Positions 34,411 through 43,632 of a DNA stretch of 64,000 nt are shown here, in pieces; within the stretch, counting starts at the first letter, position 1; each line of letters starts with the position of its first letter. A program made the translations under genes and the position numbers. This stretch comes from an uncultured Caulobacterales bacterium (GTDB lineage: Bacteria; Pseudomonadota; Alphaproteobacteria; Caulobacterales; Maricaulaceae). The notes beneath the pieces are model-generated. The model was not told where the DNA came from, did not search any database, and saw only the letters and a program-made list of their open reading frames with translations. The stretch covers positions 248,001 to 312,000 of the forward strand of contig CALFVT010000002.1 of the NCBI GenBank assembly GCA_937928165.1, given 5' to 3'.

Positions 34411-35675
34411 AAATAGTAAAAACAACCTTGGCGCTTTTTCTTTTGGGGCTAAGCGGCCTCACCGCGCCTTTGGCGGCGGCGGATAATATTGCAGCCTGCG
34501 AAGTGTTGATAGCTGAACGGATTGAAGACGAAGGAACGGGCGGTTCTGCGCTTATATCCAGTTACCGCCCTGCGGGGGCGTTTATAAGCTCTGTTTATGA
34601 TGATGAGCCGGGTCATATTCGCGAAGTTGACGGCCATAATATTCGCGCCGTTTTATGTGAGCGCCGCAGCGCCGTGCCGAGCCTGCGTGATTATCCGATT
34701 ATTGAGACAGGCATACCTTTAACTTTGTCGCAAAATTTCGATTCGGCCAAAAGTGATGTGGTGATAATCCGGTTTAAAGATGGCGCTTTTCAGGCTAGCT
34801 ATACAGGCCCTGGCCTCACCCCGCAGGCCCAAGCGGAGCTGGATGACGTTGTGGCTGTGTTTAACCTACAGCCTAATGATCTTGCGCAGCGCGAGGCAGC
34901 GCAAACGGTGGAAACCGACGCGGAGTCAAAAGGGGCTTCTGAACCGAATGAAACGAGCGTGCCGTTAAAGGCGCAAGCGCCAGATATTAATATTGTTACG
35001 CTGAGTGCGTCTGAGGACGGGCTTAATGGGAGCGCTTTTACTGATGAAGTTGCAGAGGAAAAAGCGGTTCAAGCCGATATCGTCAGCGCAGCGGCGGAGC
35101 CAGAAATCTTACTGGAAACTGTCTTGACGGATACCCCTATTACCGAAGCGGCCCCGCCTGATACGGCAATAGATGAAATTATTACGATTGAGACAACGAA
35201 TGATAAAGCAAACACGGTGCAAGAGGCCTCTGCTTCGCCGCTTGCGGGTCCGCCCATAGAGGCAGAAGCGCCGCCTCCTGAGACATGCCAAATTATTGCT
35301 CGAGATGGTTTGGGGCAAATTCAAGAACTGCCTGTTTCCACCGAAGCCCTATATAAAATTATTAATGATGCGCCTGTGTTTATTTTACCTGTTCCGCCGG
35401 GGCTGAACCTTCGCGCCCTTCGCTGCATACGGCTGAGTCTAACCCCGCGCGCTAATGATTATAAAGTAGCGCGGGCGGGTTATGCATTTTTCTATCAAGT
35501 GGAAGGGACTGATGAACGCGCTGCGGCCCTTGAATTTGCCAGAGGTAAATTTCGTATGAACCTTGTAGAGGGTGATTTTACGGCGCAGGAGTTAATTGAT
35601 GCCAAAGCGCGTATTTTATCCTTTAATGACCAACATCTTAAAGTTATTCAAGCGCAAAGAAAAGATGTCAAATGA
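34407..35675 (+). CDS. Unknown exported protein with two duplicated domains
   Basis: A 422-residue protein with a signal peptide (to about LAAAD, residue 26). I do not recognise the family. Two segments resemble each other: residues ~30-155 (two cysteines, 31 and 84; [18 protein letters not shown] then [21 protein letters not shown]...DDVVAVFN) and residues ~293-408 (Cys294 and Cys340; [18 protein letters not shown] then [20 protein letters not shown]...AKARILSFN). They are separated by a ~135-residue acidic Glu/Ala/Thr/Asp-rich linker, probably disordered. Each copy carries one Cys pair, which could form a disulfide after export. It is coupled by four-base overlaps to coaBC upstream and dut downstream. 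Confidence 0.75.
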   Translation: MKIVKTTLALFLLGLSGLTAPLAAADNIAACEVLIAERIEDEGTGGSALISSYRPAGAFISSVYDDEPGHIREVDGHNIRAVLCERRSAVPSLRDYPIIETGIPLTLSQNFDSAKSDVVIIRFKDGAFQASYTGPGLTPQAQAELDDVVAVFNLQPNDLAQREAAQTVETDAESKGASEPNETSVPLKAQAPDINIVTLSASEDGLNGSAFTDEVAEEKAVQADIVSAAAEPEILLETVLTDTPITEAAPPDTAIDEIITIETTNDKANTVQEASASPLAGPPIEAEAPPPETCQIIARDGLGQIQELPVSTEALYKIINDAPVFILPVPPGLNLRALRCIRLSLTPRANDYKVARAGYAFFYQVEGTDERAAALEFARGKFRMNLVEGDFTAQELIDAKARILSFNDQHLKVIQAQRKDVK

Positions 35676-36127
35676 GCCTAATAATTGAATTAAAACCTCT
35701 TGAGCACTTTGCCGGCTTAGAGTTTCCGAAATATGAAACTAAATTAGCGGCGGGAGCAGATTTGCGCGCCGCTGTTCCGGCTCAGCAGCCAGTTGTACTT
35801 GAACCAGGTGAGCGGGCTTTGGTGCCAACGGGCCTCGCTATGGCTCTGCCGGCGGGATATGAAGCGCAGATACGCCCGCGTTCGGGACTGGCTTATAAGC
35901 ACGGTATTACCTGCCTGAATACGCCCGGAACGATTGACGCTGATTACCGCGGGGAAGTGAAAGTTCTACTTATTAACCTTGGAGAGGCCATCTTTGAAAT
36001 TCACCGTGGGGAAAGGATTGCACAAATGATTATAGCCCCGATTATTCAGCCCGCGTTTAAGTCTGTTGAGGTTTTATCTGAAACGGCGCGCGGGAGCGGC
36101 GGCTTTGGCAGTACCGGAACGGCCTAG
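35672..36127 (+). CDS. dut: dUTP diphosphatase Dut
   Basis: The trimeric dUTPase that hydrolyses dUTP to dUMP, keeping uracil out of DNA and supplying thymidylate synthesis. All five motifs are seen: AGADLRA (1), [11 protein letters not shown] (2), [13 protein letters not shown] (3, catalytic Asp), RGERIAQMI (4) and GSGGFGSTG (5, C-terminal arm). 151 residues is usual. The ATG overlaps the previous stop by four bases, so it is the last gene of the coaBC operon. Confidence 0.96.
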   Translation: MSLIIELKPLEHFAGLEFPKYETKLAAGADLRAAVPAQQPVVLEPGERALVPTGLAMALPAGYEAQIRPRSGLAYKHGITCLNTPGTIDADYRGEVKVLLINLGEAIFEIHRGERIAQMIIAPIIQPAFKSVEVLSETARGSGGFGSTGTA

Positions 36128-36133
36128 CTTGGT

Positions 36134-36571
36134 TTAGGGGCGTAAAAGCGGCCTAAGCGCGGCTTTAAAGTTATCCGTAAGGGGCTTTGGCCTGCGGTTA
36201 TATGCGTCCACATAAACATGAACAAAATGTCCAGCGGCGGCGGCGCTCTCTTGGCCCGGTGCAAAAAGCCCAATGCGGTAGGTCACGCTGGATGTTCCGA
36301 TATTTTGCACAGATAGTCCGGCCTCAATGTTATGGGGATAGGTGAGCGGCGCAAAATATTGGCATAAAGTTTCCGCAACAAGACCAATTATTGGGCTGTC
36401 TTCTATATGTAAAAGCTTGTGCTTAATCAGGTAATTATTGACCAAGGTATCAAAGAAGAAATAATAAACTGCATTATTCACATGGCCGTAAAGATCATTA
36501 TCATTCCACCGAGTTTGAAGCGTTTCAAAATGTAGAAAGGCTTCACGATTTGGAGCCATTGGGCGCGGCAT
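36134..36571 (-). CDS. Hot-dog thioesterase (4HBT/YbgC-like)
   Basis: A 145-residue acyl-CoA thioesterase. The pattern RWNDNDLYGHVNNAVYYFFFDT includes the catalytic Asp of the 4-hydroxybenzoyl-CoA thioesterase family (xDxxGHVNNxxY) and GTSSVTYRIGLF matches the central strand. It probably hydrolyses a short- or medium-chain acyl-CoA; substrate is unknown. Met5 (MAPNRE) is an alternative start. It faces dut tail-to-tail with six bases between. Confidence 0.85.
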   Translation of the reverse strand: MPRPMAPNREAFLHFETLQTRWNDNDLYGHVNNAVYYFFFDTLVNNYLIKHKLLHIEDSPIIGLVAETLCQYFAPLTYPHNIEAGLSVQNIGTSSVTYRIGLFAPGQESAAAAGHFVHVYVDAYNRRPKPLTDNFKAALRPLLRP

Positions 36572-36643
36572 ATATAATCCTTAGTTTAAAGCAGGATTAA
36601 AGAATTATATAACGCGCAGCAATGGTTAACTCACCAGCTAGGC

Positions 36644-37681
36644 CTATATGCGGCGCAAACTTTGCGGTGTTAGGTCTAGGCCGCTGCTGTTCTCATGGCT
36701 GCGGCGCTCATGCAGGCGGGCGGCGCTATGGCTAAAGCCTTCCCCGCGGGCGGGAGCAATCGATAGATAGTGGATGCGTTTTTGCTCTGCGCGGCCTCGG
36801 GCGACAGAGTCTAAAATCATGCCGGACATAAAACACATCATAGACGCCATCAATAAGGTCATGGCCAAGACCCAAGTTGGCATGCGCGAGACAAGACCCG
36901 TTTGAACATATTCAATCAAAACAGGGGCCATAAAGGCGGCCGAAACCCCCATTAGGCCAAGAGCGAGAAGGCCGAAAAATGCAAAGGGCCGCGTTTCTTT
37001 CATTAACATGCTCATCATGCGTAAGATTTTAAACCCATCCCGAAAAGTTGATAATTTACTTTCAGAGCCTTCTTCGCGGCGGCCATAGGCGGTTGGGACC
37101 TCGGCGGTAGGAAGGCGAAGCACAGAGGCATGTACTGACATTTCGGTTTCGATCTCAAACCCCGGGCTTACGGCGGGAAAGCTTTTAGCAAACCGGCGGG
37201 TAAACACACGGTAGCCTGAGAAGATATCGTTAAAATCACGGCCAAATAAAAGCCGGTAAACCACGTTAAAAATTTTATTACCAAAGGCATGGCCTTTGCG
37301 CCCGGCGTCAATCGTTACGTCTTGGCGGGTGCCGACAACCATATCTAGGCGGCCTTCGAGTAAGTGATTAACAAGTTCTGGTGCTTTGGCAGCGTCATAG
37401 GTTCCGTCGCCGTCCGCCATAATGTAAAGATCGGCGTCAATATCGGCAAACATTTGACGCACGACATTACCTTTGCCCTGCCGCCGAGATGGAATGACAA
37501 CGGCGCCGGCCCGGGCCGCCTGTTCAGATGTATTATCGGAGGAGTTATTATCATAAACATAAATTCGGGCCTGCGGCAGAGCGCGGCGAAAGTCTAAGAC
37601 AACCTGCGCAATAGATTGGCCTTCATTATAGCAGGGTAAAAGTACCGCAAGGTCATGATTTGGAAAATGTAAGTTTTGCAT
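36644..37681 (-). CDS. GtrB/DPM-like polyprenyl-phosphate glycosyltransferase
   Basis: A 345-residue GT2 enzyme. The catalytic domain begins VLLPCYNEGQSIAQVV, has the metal-binding MADGDG (Asp90/Asp92) and FNDIFSGYRVF, then FEIETEMSVHA. Two transmembrane helices follow (~residues 235-300), as in GtrB and other dolichol-phosphate mannose synthase relatives that load a sugar onto a polyprenyl carrier at the cytosolic face. The last ~45 residues are a charged, variable tail. It is divergent from the GT-C-like gene; together they could build and then use a lipid-linked sugar. Which sugar is moved is unknown. Confidence 0.86.
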   Translation of the reverse strand: MQNLHFPNHDLAVLLPCYNEGQSIAQVVLDFRRALPQARIYVYDNNSSDNTSEQAARAGAVVIPSRRQGKGNVVRQMFADIDADLYIMADGDGTYDAAKAPELVNHLLEGRLDMVVGTRQDVTIDAGRKGHAFGNKIFNVVYRLLFGRDFNDIFSGYRVFTRRFAKSFPAVSPGFEIETEMSVHASVLRLPTAEVPTAYGRREEGSESKLSTFRDGFKILRMMSMLMKETRPFAFFGLLALGLMGVSAAFMAPVLIEYVQTGLVSRMPTWVLAMTLLMASMMCFMSGMILDSVARGRAEQKRIHYLSIAPARGEGFSHSAARLHERRSHENSSGLDLTPQSLRRI

Positions 37682-37775
37682 AATTCACCCAGATATTTAT
37701 TTTTATTTTGTCTTTAATTAACTCATGATGGTTAAAACTTAGTTTGCACCATGCGAATTAATTTATGGATAAATT

Positions 37776-39638
37776 GTGATAGACCGAATTTTAAGATTAA
37801 ATGTCTTACAGGCCGCTGGATTTATAGGTCTTGTTTTAATGATTGTTTTTACGGTGGCCGGGCAATTAGGACAAATTGGCGGCGATAATGATGATGTTAT
37901 GCGCTTGGTTCAAATCCGTGATGTATTAGCGGGGCAAAACTGGTATGATCATCATCAATACCGTATGGGCCCTAGCGCGGCCGGAACCCTTATGCATTGG
38001 TCACGGTTAATAGATCTCCCTGTTATTATGTTGATCTTATTTTTTGATCTCTTTTTACCTTATGAATGGGCAGAAGCGGCGGCTATATCTATTTGGCCCG
38101 TTGCAACGGGTTTTGGTCTTATTTTGGCCGTTCGGTTTTTGAGCCAAGATAATGACCGCTTTATTGTGGCCGAAGGTGATTTGCAGCGGGCCATTTGGGG
38201 GTTTGGCATTTTAATAATGGGGTTGTTTTTGCTGACCTATTACCGGTTTCACCCGGGCAGTCTTGACCACCATAATATACAGCTTGTTGCTTTAGGTTTA
38301 TCTTTTGCAGCTTTGTGTGACCCTAACGTGAGGCCAAAACGCTTTGCATTGGCCGGGGCCATGACGGGATTATCATTAGTGATTGGTACGGAAGCCTTGC
38401 CTTTTCTTGCGGTTAACTGCGGCTTTGCGGCTTTGCTTTGGGCCTATAAAGGGGCCGTTGTTTCCCGCGCGGTTGGGGCCTTTGGTGTGTGTTTTGCGGT
38501 TGTATTATTGATGGGATTTTTAATAGATACGCCGCCCGCTGCTTATGGGCAAATTTACTGCGATATTCTTGCGGTTAATTACCTCGTGTTAGGCAGCCTT
38601 GGTGGTTTGGGGCTTTTTGCCCTAACCCGCATACAGGGCTTGGACGGCAACGTAAAACGCTGGGCCGGGCTGGCTGTTTTGGGCGGCCTATGTGCCTTAG
38701 TTCTAATTTTAATGTCGCCGCAATGTTTATCAAACCCTCTTGGGGAGCTACCTGAAAATGCGCAGAGCCTATGGCTTGACCATGTGACAGAGGCGCAGCC
38801 GTTGATATCAAAAGAAACCATCATATCGGGGAGTATTTTATATTATATTGGGCTTATTTTCACCGCATGGATTGTGACCTTACAGTGCGGGCTACGCTTA
38901 GGCTTCACTCCGTCGCGGCTTTACGGCCTCGCCTTAAGCAGCGCAATAATTATCATGACCCTTTATCAGCTTCGCTATTCGGCATTTGGATTTGTGATTG
39001 GAACTTTGCTATTAATCCCTTGGGCCGCGGAATGTTATGTGGGCGGCAAAGCAAAATCAAAAGATAGCATAGCCTATATTTTTGCGGTGGCCCTTAGTGC
39101 TTCATCATTATGGCATTTACCAAGCCTTTTAATCGGTGATGATGATGTTAATCCCAAAACGGGTATAAGCACTCATCAAGCGGGGTTAGAAATCTCCCCA
39201 AACTCATCCCCTCAGAGCGGCGCAGAAAAAGATGAGCTAGAGGATGTTTGTCTGCCAGATGAATTATTTGATTTTTTAAATGCGCTTCCACCAGTTCATA
39301 TTTTAGCGGAGCCGAATATCACGTCTAGCTTTTTATATCACACCCAACATAGAGCAGTGAACGGGAATTATCACCGTAATGGTGACGGCATAGATAAGGC
39401 GACCGAAATGTTCAAACAGCCTCCAGCCCGTGCGGCTAATATGATGCGTGCGCAAAATATTGAGCTCTTATATTATTGTAAGCCGCGCGGTGCGTATCAT
39501 ATCTATGCTAAGGCTGCCCCGCAGGGCTTGGCCGCAGCCTTACTTGAAGGTAAAGATATGAATGGTTTTACGAAAATCCCATTAGAGTTACAACCCGCAT
39601 CAGAGGCGGAACTCTCTCTCTGGCGGCTCGCAGATTAG
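37776..39638 (+). CDS. GT-C-like polytopic membrane protein
   Basis: A 620-residue membrane protein with about 12 transmembrane helices and a soluble C-terminal domain (~residues 465-620). In the first periplasmic loop, GGDNDDVMRLVQIRDVLAGQNWYDHHQYRM followed by MHWSRLIDLP recalls the acidic-residue loop of GT-C/STT3-like glycosyltransferases, and the later SLDHHNIQLVALG resembles the conserved DHH of these enzymes. Such proteins use polyprenyl-linked sugars to glycosylate lipids, proteins or glycans in the periplasm. The start is GTG 37776. It is divergent from a GtrB-like enzyme, a plausible donor supplier. Assignment to GT-C is inference from motifs. Confidence 0.65.
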   Translation: MIDRILRLNVLQAAGFIGLVLMIVFTVAGQLGQIGGDNDDVMRLVQIRDVLAGQNWYDHHQYRMGPSAAGTLMHWSRLIDLPVIMLILFFDLFLPYEWAEAAAISIWPVATGFGLILAVRFLSQDNDRFIVAEGDLQRAIWGFGILIMGLFLLTYYRFHPGSLDHHNIQLVALGLSFAALCDPNVRPKRFALAGAMTGLSLVIGTEALPFLAVNCGFAALLWAYKGAVVSRAVGAFGVCFAVVLLMGFLIDTPPAAYGQIYCDILAVNYLVLGSLGGLGLFALTRIQGLDGNVKRWAGLAVLGGLCALVLILMSPQCLSNPLGELPENAQSLWLDHVTEAQPLISKETIISGSILYYIGLIFTAWIVTLQCGLRLGFTPSRLYGLALSSAIIIMTLYQLRYSAFGFVIGTLLLIPWAAECYVGGKAKSKDSIAYIFAVALSASSLWHLPSLLIGDDDVNPKTGISTHQAGLEISPNSSPQSGAEKDELEDVCLPDELFDFLNALPPVHILAEPNITSSFLYHTQHRAVNGNYHRNGDGIDKATEMFKQPPARAANMMRAQNIELLYYCKPRGAYHIYAKAAPQGLAAALLEGKDMNGFTKIPLELQPASEAELSLWRLAD

Positions 39639-39661
39639 GCCTTAACGTTTATGGTTTCTGT

Positions 39662-40669
39662 TTAAGCACTCTCTTGTTTTAGCTCACGGGCAAGCAAAGC
39701 CGTTAGGGCCGCCGTCATTTCGACTTTGCCGGATAAAATATCGGCCATAGCACTGCATATAGGCATATCAACGCCCCGGCTCTCAGCGAGGGTTTTTAAG
39801 ACAGGGGCGGTGGCGACCCCTTCAGTGACGGCGTCTCGCCCGGCCATAATTTGTGAAAGGCTCTGGCCTTGGCCCAGAGCAAGGCCGCAGGACATATTGC
39901 GCGATGTTTCCGACGAGCAAGTCAAGACAAGATCTCCAAGCCCGCAAAGGCCAGATAGGGTTTCAGGTTCGGCCCCAAGGGCGCGCCCCAACCGCCCCAT
40001 TTCTGCAAAACCTCTTGCAATAATTGCGGCATGAGCGGAGCGCCCCAACCCAAGACCAAGTACAAGCCCGCAGGCAATGGCTAAAACATTTTTGACCGCT
40101 CCGCCAATTTCTGCGCCGAGAACATCCCCAGTTAGATAAGGCCGAAACTGCGGGGCGGCAATCATGCGGCAAAGCGCATGTCCGGCCTTTTGGTTCTCGC
40201 AGGCAATGGTCACGGCAGCGGGCAGCCCCTTAGCGACATCTATAGCAAAGCTAGGGCCGGATAAAACGGCAGTTTCAACCTGCGGCGCTATATCGCTAAG
40301 GACTTCGCTCATAAATTTACCTGTTGAAATCTCTATGCCTTTTGAGCATAGCATGACGGGTAGTCCCGCCGGGAGCTTGGCGGCAATCGGCGCAAGGCTT
40401 TGGCGCATATGTTGGGCGGGGGTGACGACTAAGAGGGCGTCACAGCCAAGAAGGCCTTCTAACTCTGTCACGGCCTTAATCTGTTTGGATAATGTCACCC
40501 CTTTAAGATAGATAATGTTCTCATGCTGATGGTTTATGGCGTTGACGCAGTCCGCTTCATACCCCCAAAGGGTGACATCACGTCCAGCGGCGGCTAATGT
40601 TTGTGCGAGGGCTGTGCCCCATGCACCTGCGCCGATAACGCCGATGTTTTGGTAATGTATTTGCGTCAT
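39662..40669 (-). CDS. gpsA: NAD(P)H-dependent glycerol-3-phosphate dehydrogenase GpsA
   Basis: Makes sn-glycerol-3-phosphate from dihydroxyacetone phosphate for phospholipid synthesis. The N-terminal Rossmann motif is IGVIGAGAWGTALAQTL; later LVVTPAQHMRQ, CSKGIEISTGKFMSEV, LSGPSFAIDVAKGLP and the catalytic Lys in GAVKNVLAIACGL are conserved. 335 residues is usual. It overlaps tsaD by four bases, the classic alphaproteobacterial tsaD-gpsA arrangement. Confidence 0.95.
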   Translation of the reverse strand: MTQIHYQNIGVIGAGAWGTALAQTLAAAGRDVTLWGYEADCVNAINHQHENIIYLKGVTLSKQIKAVTELEGLLGCDALLVVTPAQHMRQSLAPIAAKLPAGLPVMLCSKGIEISTGKFMSEVLSDIAPQVETAVLSGPSFAIDVAKGLPAAVTIACENQKAGHALCRMIAAPQFRPYLTGDVLGAEIGGAVKNVLAIACGLVLGLGLGRSAHAAIIARGFAEMGRLGRALGAEPETLSGLCGLGDLVLTCSSETSRNMSCGLALGQGQSLSQIMAGRDAVTEGVATAPVLKTLAESRGVDMPICSAMADILSGKVEMTAALTALLARELKQESA

Positions 40670-41826
40670 GACTTGGGTCCCTTTTTGCCAAAGCCGCTGG
40701 CGGGGTTTTGCGCTGCTGCGGCGGCGTCAAGCGGCCAGCGCGGGCGGGCATTTATTCCAAGTTCGCTTTGCACGGTGGGCTCGCTTTGAAGCCGGGTTAA
40801 TCCGGCCAAAGCAATCATCGCCGCATTATCAGTGCAGTAACGCAGGGGCGGGGCGAGAAATTCCATATTATGCCGGGCGGCCAATGCGGTTAACTCCGCC
40901 CGTATTAACTGATTAGCGGCAACCCCGCCAGCGACAACAAAATACGGGCGCCTAGCTGTTTCAAAATATTGACGATGGCGGGATTTAAACATCTCTACAG
41001 CACGGGCGCAGCGGTCAGATAAAGTCTTGCAGACGGCGCGCTGAAAACTGGCGGCAATATTGGCCTGTGCGCTTGCGGATTTATCACTGGCGTCAAAGGC
41101 GCGGGCGACAGCGGTTTTAAGCCCGGCAAAGGAAAAATCTGCATGGGATTTGCCTTTAAATGGACGGGGGAATTTATAACTCGTTTCATCGCCGTTAGCG
41201 GCGAGTTTTTCCACCTTTGGCCCCCCCGGAAAGCCAAGGCCCATATGTTTGGCGGTTTTATCAAAGGCTTCTCCGGCGGCGTCATCAACTGTGCTGCCAA
41301 GGCGGTGATAATCCCCAAACCCGTCAACAGAGATTAATTGTGTATGCCCCCCTGAAATCAGTAAAAGTAAATAGGGAAAAGGACAAGGCGCAGCAAGGCG
41401 AGGGGAGAGCGCATGGCCTTCAAGGTGATTAACGCCCATAAACGGCACGCCCAATGACAAAGCCGTGCCTTTGCCGGCCATAAGCCCGGTTATTACCCCG
41501 CCGACAAGGCCAGGGCCTGCGGTGGCGGCAACGGCTGAAATATCATCATAGTGAAGACCCGCTGCGCTAACAGCTTGGCTGATAACGGATTTAATCTTGC
41601 CCATGTGGGCGCGGGCGGCAATCTCAGGTACGACCCCGCCGTAGGGGGCGTGTTCGCTGTCTTGGGAGGCAATAATAGAGGAAAGGATATCTGGCTTGCC
41701 ACGTGTATCTAATGTGATAATGGCCGCTGCCGTTTCATCACAGCTCGATTCAATCCCCAAAACGACAGGCCCCAAGACCACAGGACGAGTTTGAGGCGTT
41801 TTGGTCTGTGCAAGATGGTTCGCCAT
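40666..41826 (-). CDS. tsaD: tRNA N6-threonylcarbamoyltransferase TsaD
   Basis: The catalytic subunit of the TsaBDE complex that places threonylcarbamoyl on A37 of ANN-decoding tRNAs. GIESSCDETAAAII starts the ASKHA domain, the iron/zinc-binding His pair is in NHLEGHALSPRL, and LISGGHTQL, STVDDAAGEAFDK and VVAGGVAANQ match the ATP-binding core. 386 residues include a ~20-residue N-terminal extension and a short C-terminal tail. First gene of the tsaD-gpsA operon, divergent from hemC by about 100 nt. Confidence 0.95.
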   Translation of the reverse strand: MANHLAQTKTPQTRPVVLGPVVLGIESSCDETAAAIITLDTRGKPDILSSIIASQDSEHAPYGGVVPEIAARAHMGKIKSVISQAVSAAGLHYDDISAVAATAGPGLVGGVITGLMAGKGTALSLGVPFMGVNHLEGHALSPRLAAPCPFPYLLLLISGGHTQLISVDGFGDYHRLGSTVDDAAGEAFDKTAKHMGLGFPGGPKVEKLAANGDETSYKFPRPFKGKSHADFSFAGLKTAVARAFDASDKSASAQANIAASFQRAVCKTLSDRCARAVEMFKSRHRQYFETARRPYFVVAGGVAANQLIRAELTALAARHNMEFLAPPLRYCTDNAAMIALAGLTRLQSEPTVQSELGINARPRWPLDAAAAAQNPASGFGKKGPKS

Positions 41827-41955
41827 AAGCTTTCGTCCACAGGGTTAAAGGTGACTTTATGTCAGCATATATTATGGCGGCTTGACCCGCCTCTATAAGC
41901 TCACATATAGGGGGTGTAATTATGAATGGATAGGGGCTTTGCCCTTAAAGGCGTT

Positions 41956-42894
41956 ATGAATAAAGCTTTTATTATTGGAACCCGTAGCTCCCCCTTGGCG
42001 CTCTGGCAGGCTCATTGGGTACAAAGCCTTTTGGCGGGTGAGGATAGTGCCAACAAAGATGCGCGCTTTCCGATCCGGCAATTCACAACATCCGGCGACA
42101 CCCTTAAAGGGGAGTTAAAAGACTTTGGCGGCAAAGGTTTATTTACGAAAGAGCTGGAACTTGCGTTAATGAACGGCGAAATTGATATGGCAGTTCATTC
42201 AATGAAAGATGTCCCGACCCGTAGTCAAGAGGGCTTGCAAATCAGCGCTGTTTTAAAACGGGCCGATCATCGAGACGGGTTTATTTCTAAAAAATATAAA
42301 ACCATAAATGATCTCCCCAAAGGTGCATTAATTGGTACGGCCTCTATTCGCCGCCGCGCACAGCTTGCATCCCTAAGGCCGGATGTTCGGTTTGGCCTTT
42401 TGCGGGGAAATGTCGGAACGCGGTTGGCGAAATTACAAGCCGGAGAGTGCGACGCGACATTTCTCGCTTGCGCGGGGCTGAAACGGCTTGGGCAAGGCCA
42501 TATTATCACCCAAGAAATTGATAGCGGGGTGATGCTCAATGCGCCGGCCCAAGGGGCAGTGGGGGTGGAAACCCGCGTGGGTAATAACGAGATTATTCGC
42601 CTTTTGGCCCAGATTAATCATAGCGCAAGTGAGATCACTGTGCGGGCAGAGCGGGGCTTTCTGGAAGGGCTTGACGGGTCTTGCCGCACGCCCATTGCGG
42701 CGCTGGCTTATATTGATGCGGGCGGGCTTCATCTGAAAGGTGAAGTTTTATCTCTGAGTGGTGATAGACGGTTTACGGCCACCATAACCGCGCAGGATTA
42801 CAACCCCGAAAGCGCACGCCGCTTAGGGCTTGAACTGGCTGAAAATATTCGCGGTGATATTGGGGATATTAAACGGTTATTCGCAGGCTTATAG
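41956..42894 (+). CDS. hemC: Porphobilinogen deaminase HemC
   Basis: Polymerises four porphobilinogens into hydroxymethylbilane. The start ATG 41956 (AAAGG upstream) gives the usual N-terminus MNKAFIIGTRSSPLALWQ; an earlier ATG at 41926 adds ten unconserved residues. GGKGLFTKELE, VHSMKDVPT, IGTASIRRRAQL and the dipyrromethane-cofactor cysteine in DGSCRTPIAAL are present. It is divergent from tsaD, and followed immediately by hemD (two nt after the stop), as in most alphaproteobacteria. Confidence 0.96.
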   Translation: MNKAFIIGTRSSPLALWQAHWVQSLLAGEDSANKDARFPIRQFTTSGDTLKGELKDFGGKGLFTKELELALMNGEIDMAVHSMKDVPTRSQEGLQISAVLKRADHRDGFISKKYKTINDLPKGALIGTASIRRRAQLASLRPDVRFGLLRGNVGTRLAKLQAGECDATFLACAGLKRLGQGHIITQEIDSGVMLNAPAQGAVGVETRVGNNEIIRLLAQINHSASEITVRAERGFLEGLDGSCRTPIAALAYIDAGGLHLKGEVLSLSGDRRFTATITAQDYNPESARRLGLELAENIRGDIGDIKRLFAGL

Positions 42895-42896
42895 CC

Positions 42897-43583
42897 GTGG
42901 CGCGGATTTGGATTACCCGTAGCGAACCTTTTGCCAGTGTTAGCGCAGCGCAGCTTTGCGCAAAGGGGTATGAGGCTTTTGCCGCTCCGCTCTTGACTAT
43001 TACAGCGCGCCCCAACCCACCCTTGCCCGGTGGTGATGACCATCTTATTTTCACATCCCGTCATGGGGTGTTGGCCCTTGCGGCGCAAACATTTCGGCGC
43101 CACTGGCCCGTTATTTGTGTCGGTGACGCAACGGCGAAGGCGGCGCGGGATATGGGATTTTCAAAGGTGCAGTCTTCATCGGGTGTGGCGCGGGACGTAA
43201 TAAATTGGGTGCGTGGACATTGGTCTTTGTCATCCCATATTACGCATATATCCGGCGCCCATCAACGGGGAGATATTATTGAGGCCCTTGAGTTCTTTGG
43301 GTATAAATCGGTCCAACGTCATGTGTATTATGACAGCCTTGCGGCTAAGATTGACCCACGATTGCAAAATGGTTTGGCGGCAAATAAGGATGATTATGTT
43401 TTACTATATTCTCCGCGCGGTGCGGCGGTTTTTGCCGCGCTGGATATTTATACGGCGCAAATGACAACCTTATCTCTCAGCCCCGCTATTGATAGAGCTT
43501 TGGGAGATATAGCCTGCAGGCGGCGGTTCATTGCAAAGAAACCAAACGAGTCTTCACTCTTTGCTCATCTTCCGCCTTTATAA
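42897..43583 (+). CDS. hemD: Uroporphyrinogen-III synthase HemD
   Basis: Cyclises hydroxymethylbilane to uroporphyrinogen III. The 228-residue protein has the weak but typical HemD pattern: RIWITRSEPFASVSAAQL, HLIFTSRHGVLALAAQ, VICVGDATAKAARDMGF, then THISGAHQRGDIIEAL and YVLLYSPRGAAVFAAL. The start is GTG 42897, nearly touching hemC. Its position between hemC and the mitofilin-like gene supports the call. Confidence 0.88.
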   Translation: MARIWITRSEPFASVSAAQLCAKGYEAFAAPLLTITARPNPPLPGGDDHLIFTSRHGVLALAAQTFRRHWPVICVGDATAKAARDMGFSKVQSSSGVARDVINWVRGHWSLSSHITHISGAHQRGDIIEALEFFGYKSVQRHVYYDSLAAKIDPRLQNGLAANKDDYVLLYSPRGAAVFAALDIYTAQMTTLSLSPAIDRALGDIACRRRFIAKKPNESSLFAHLPPL

Positions 43584-43632
43584 TGGCGGGATGATGATTG
43601 CGGAGATAAAGTTTAAATCTGACTTATGACTT

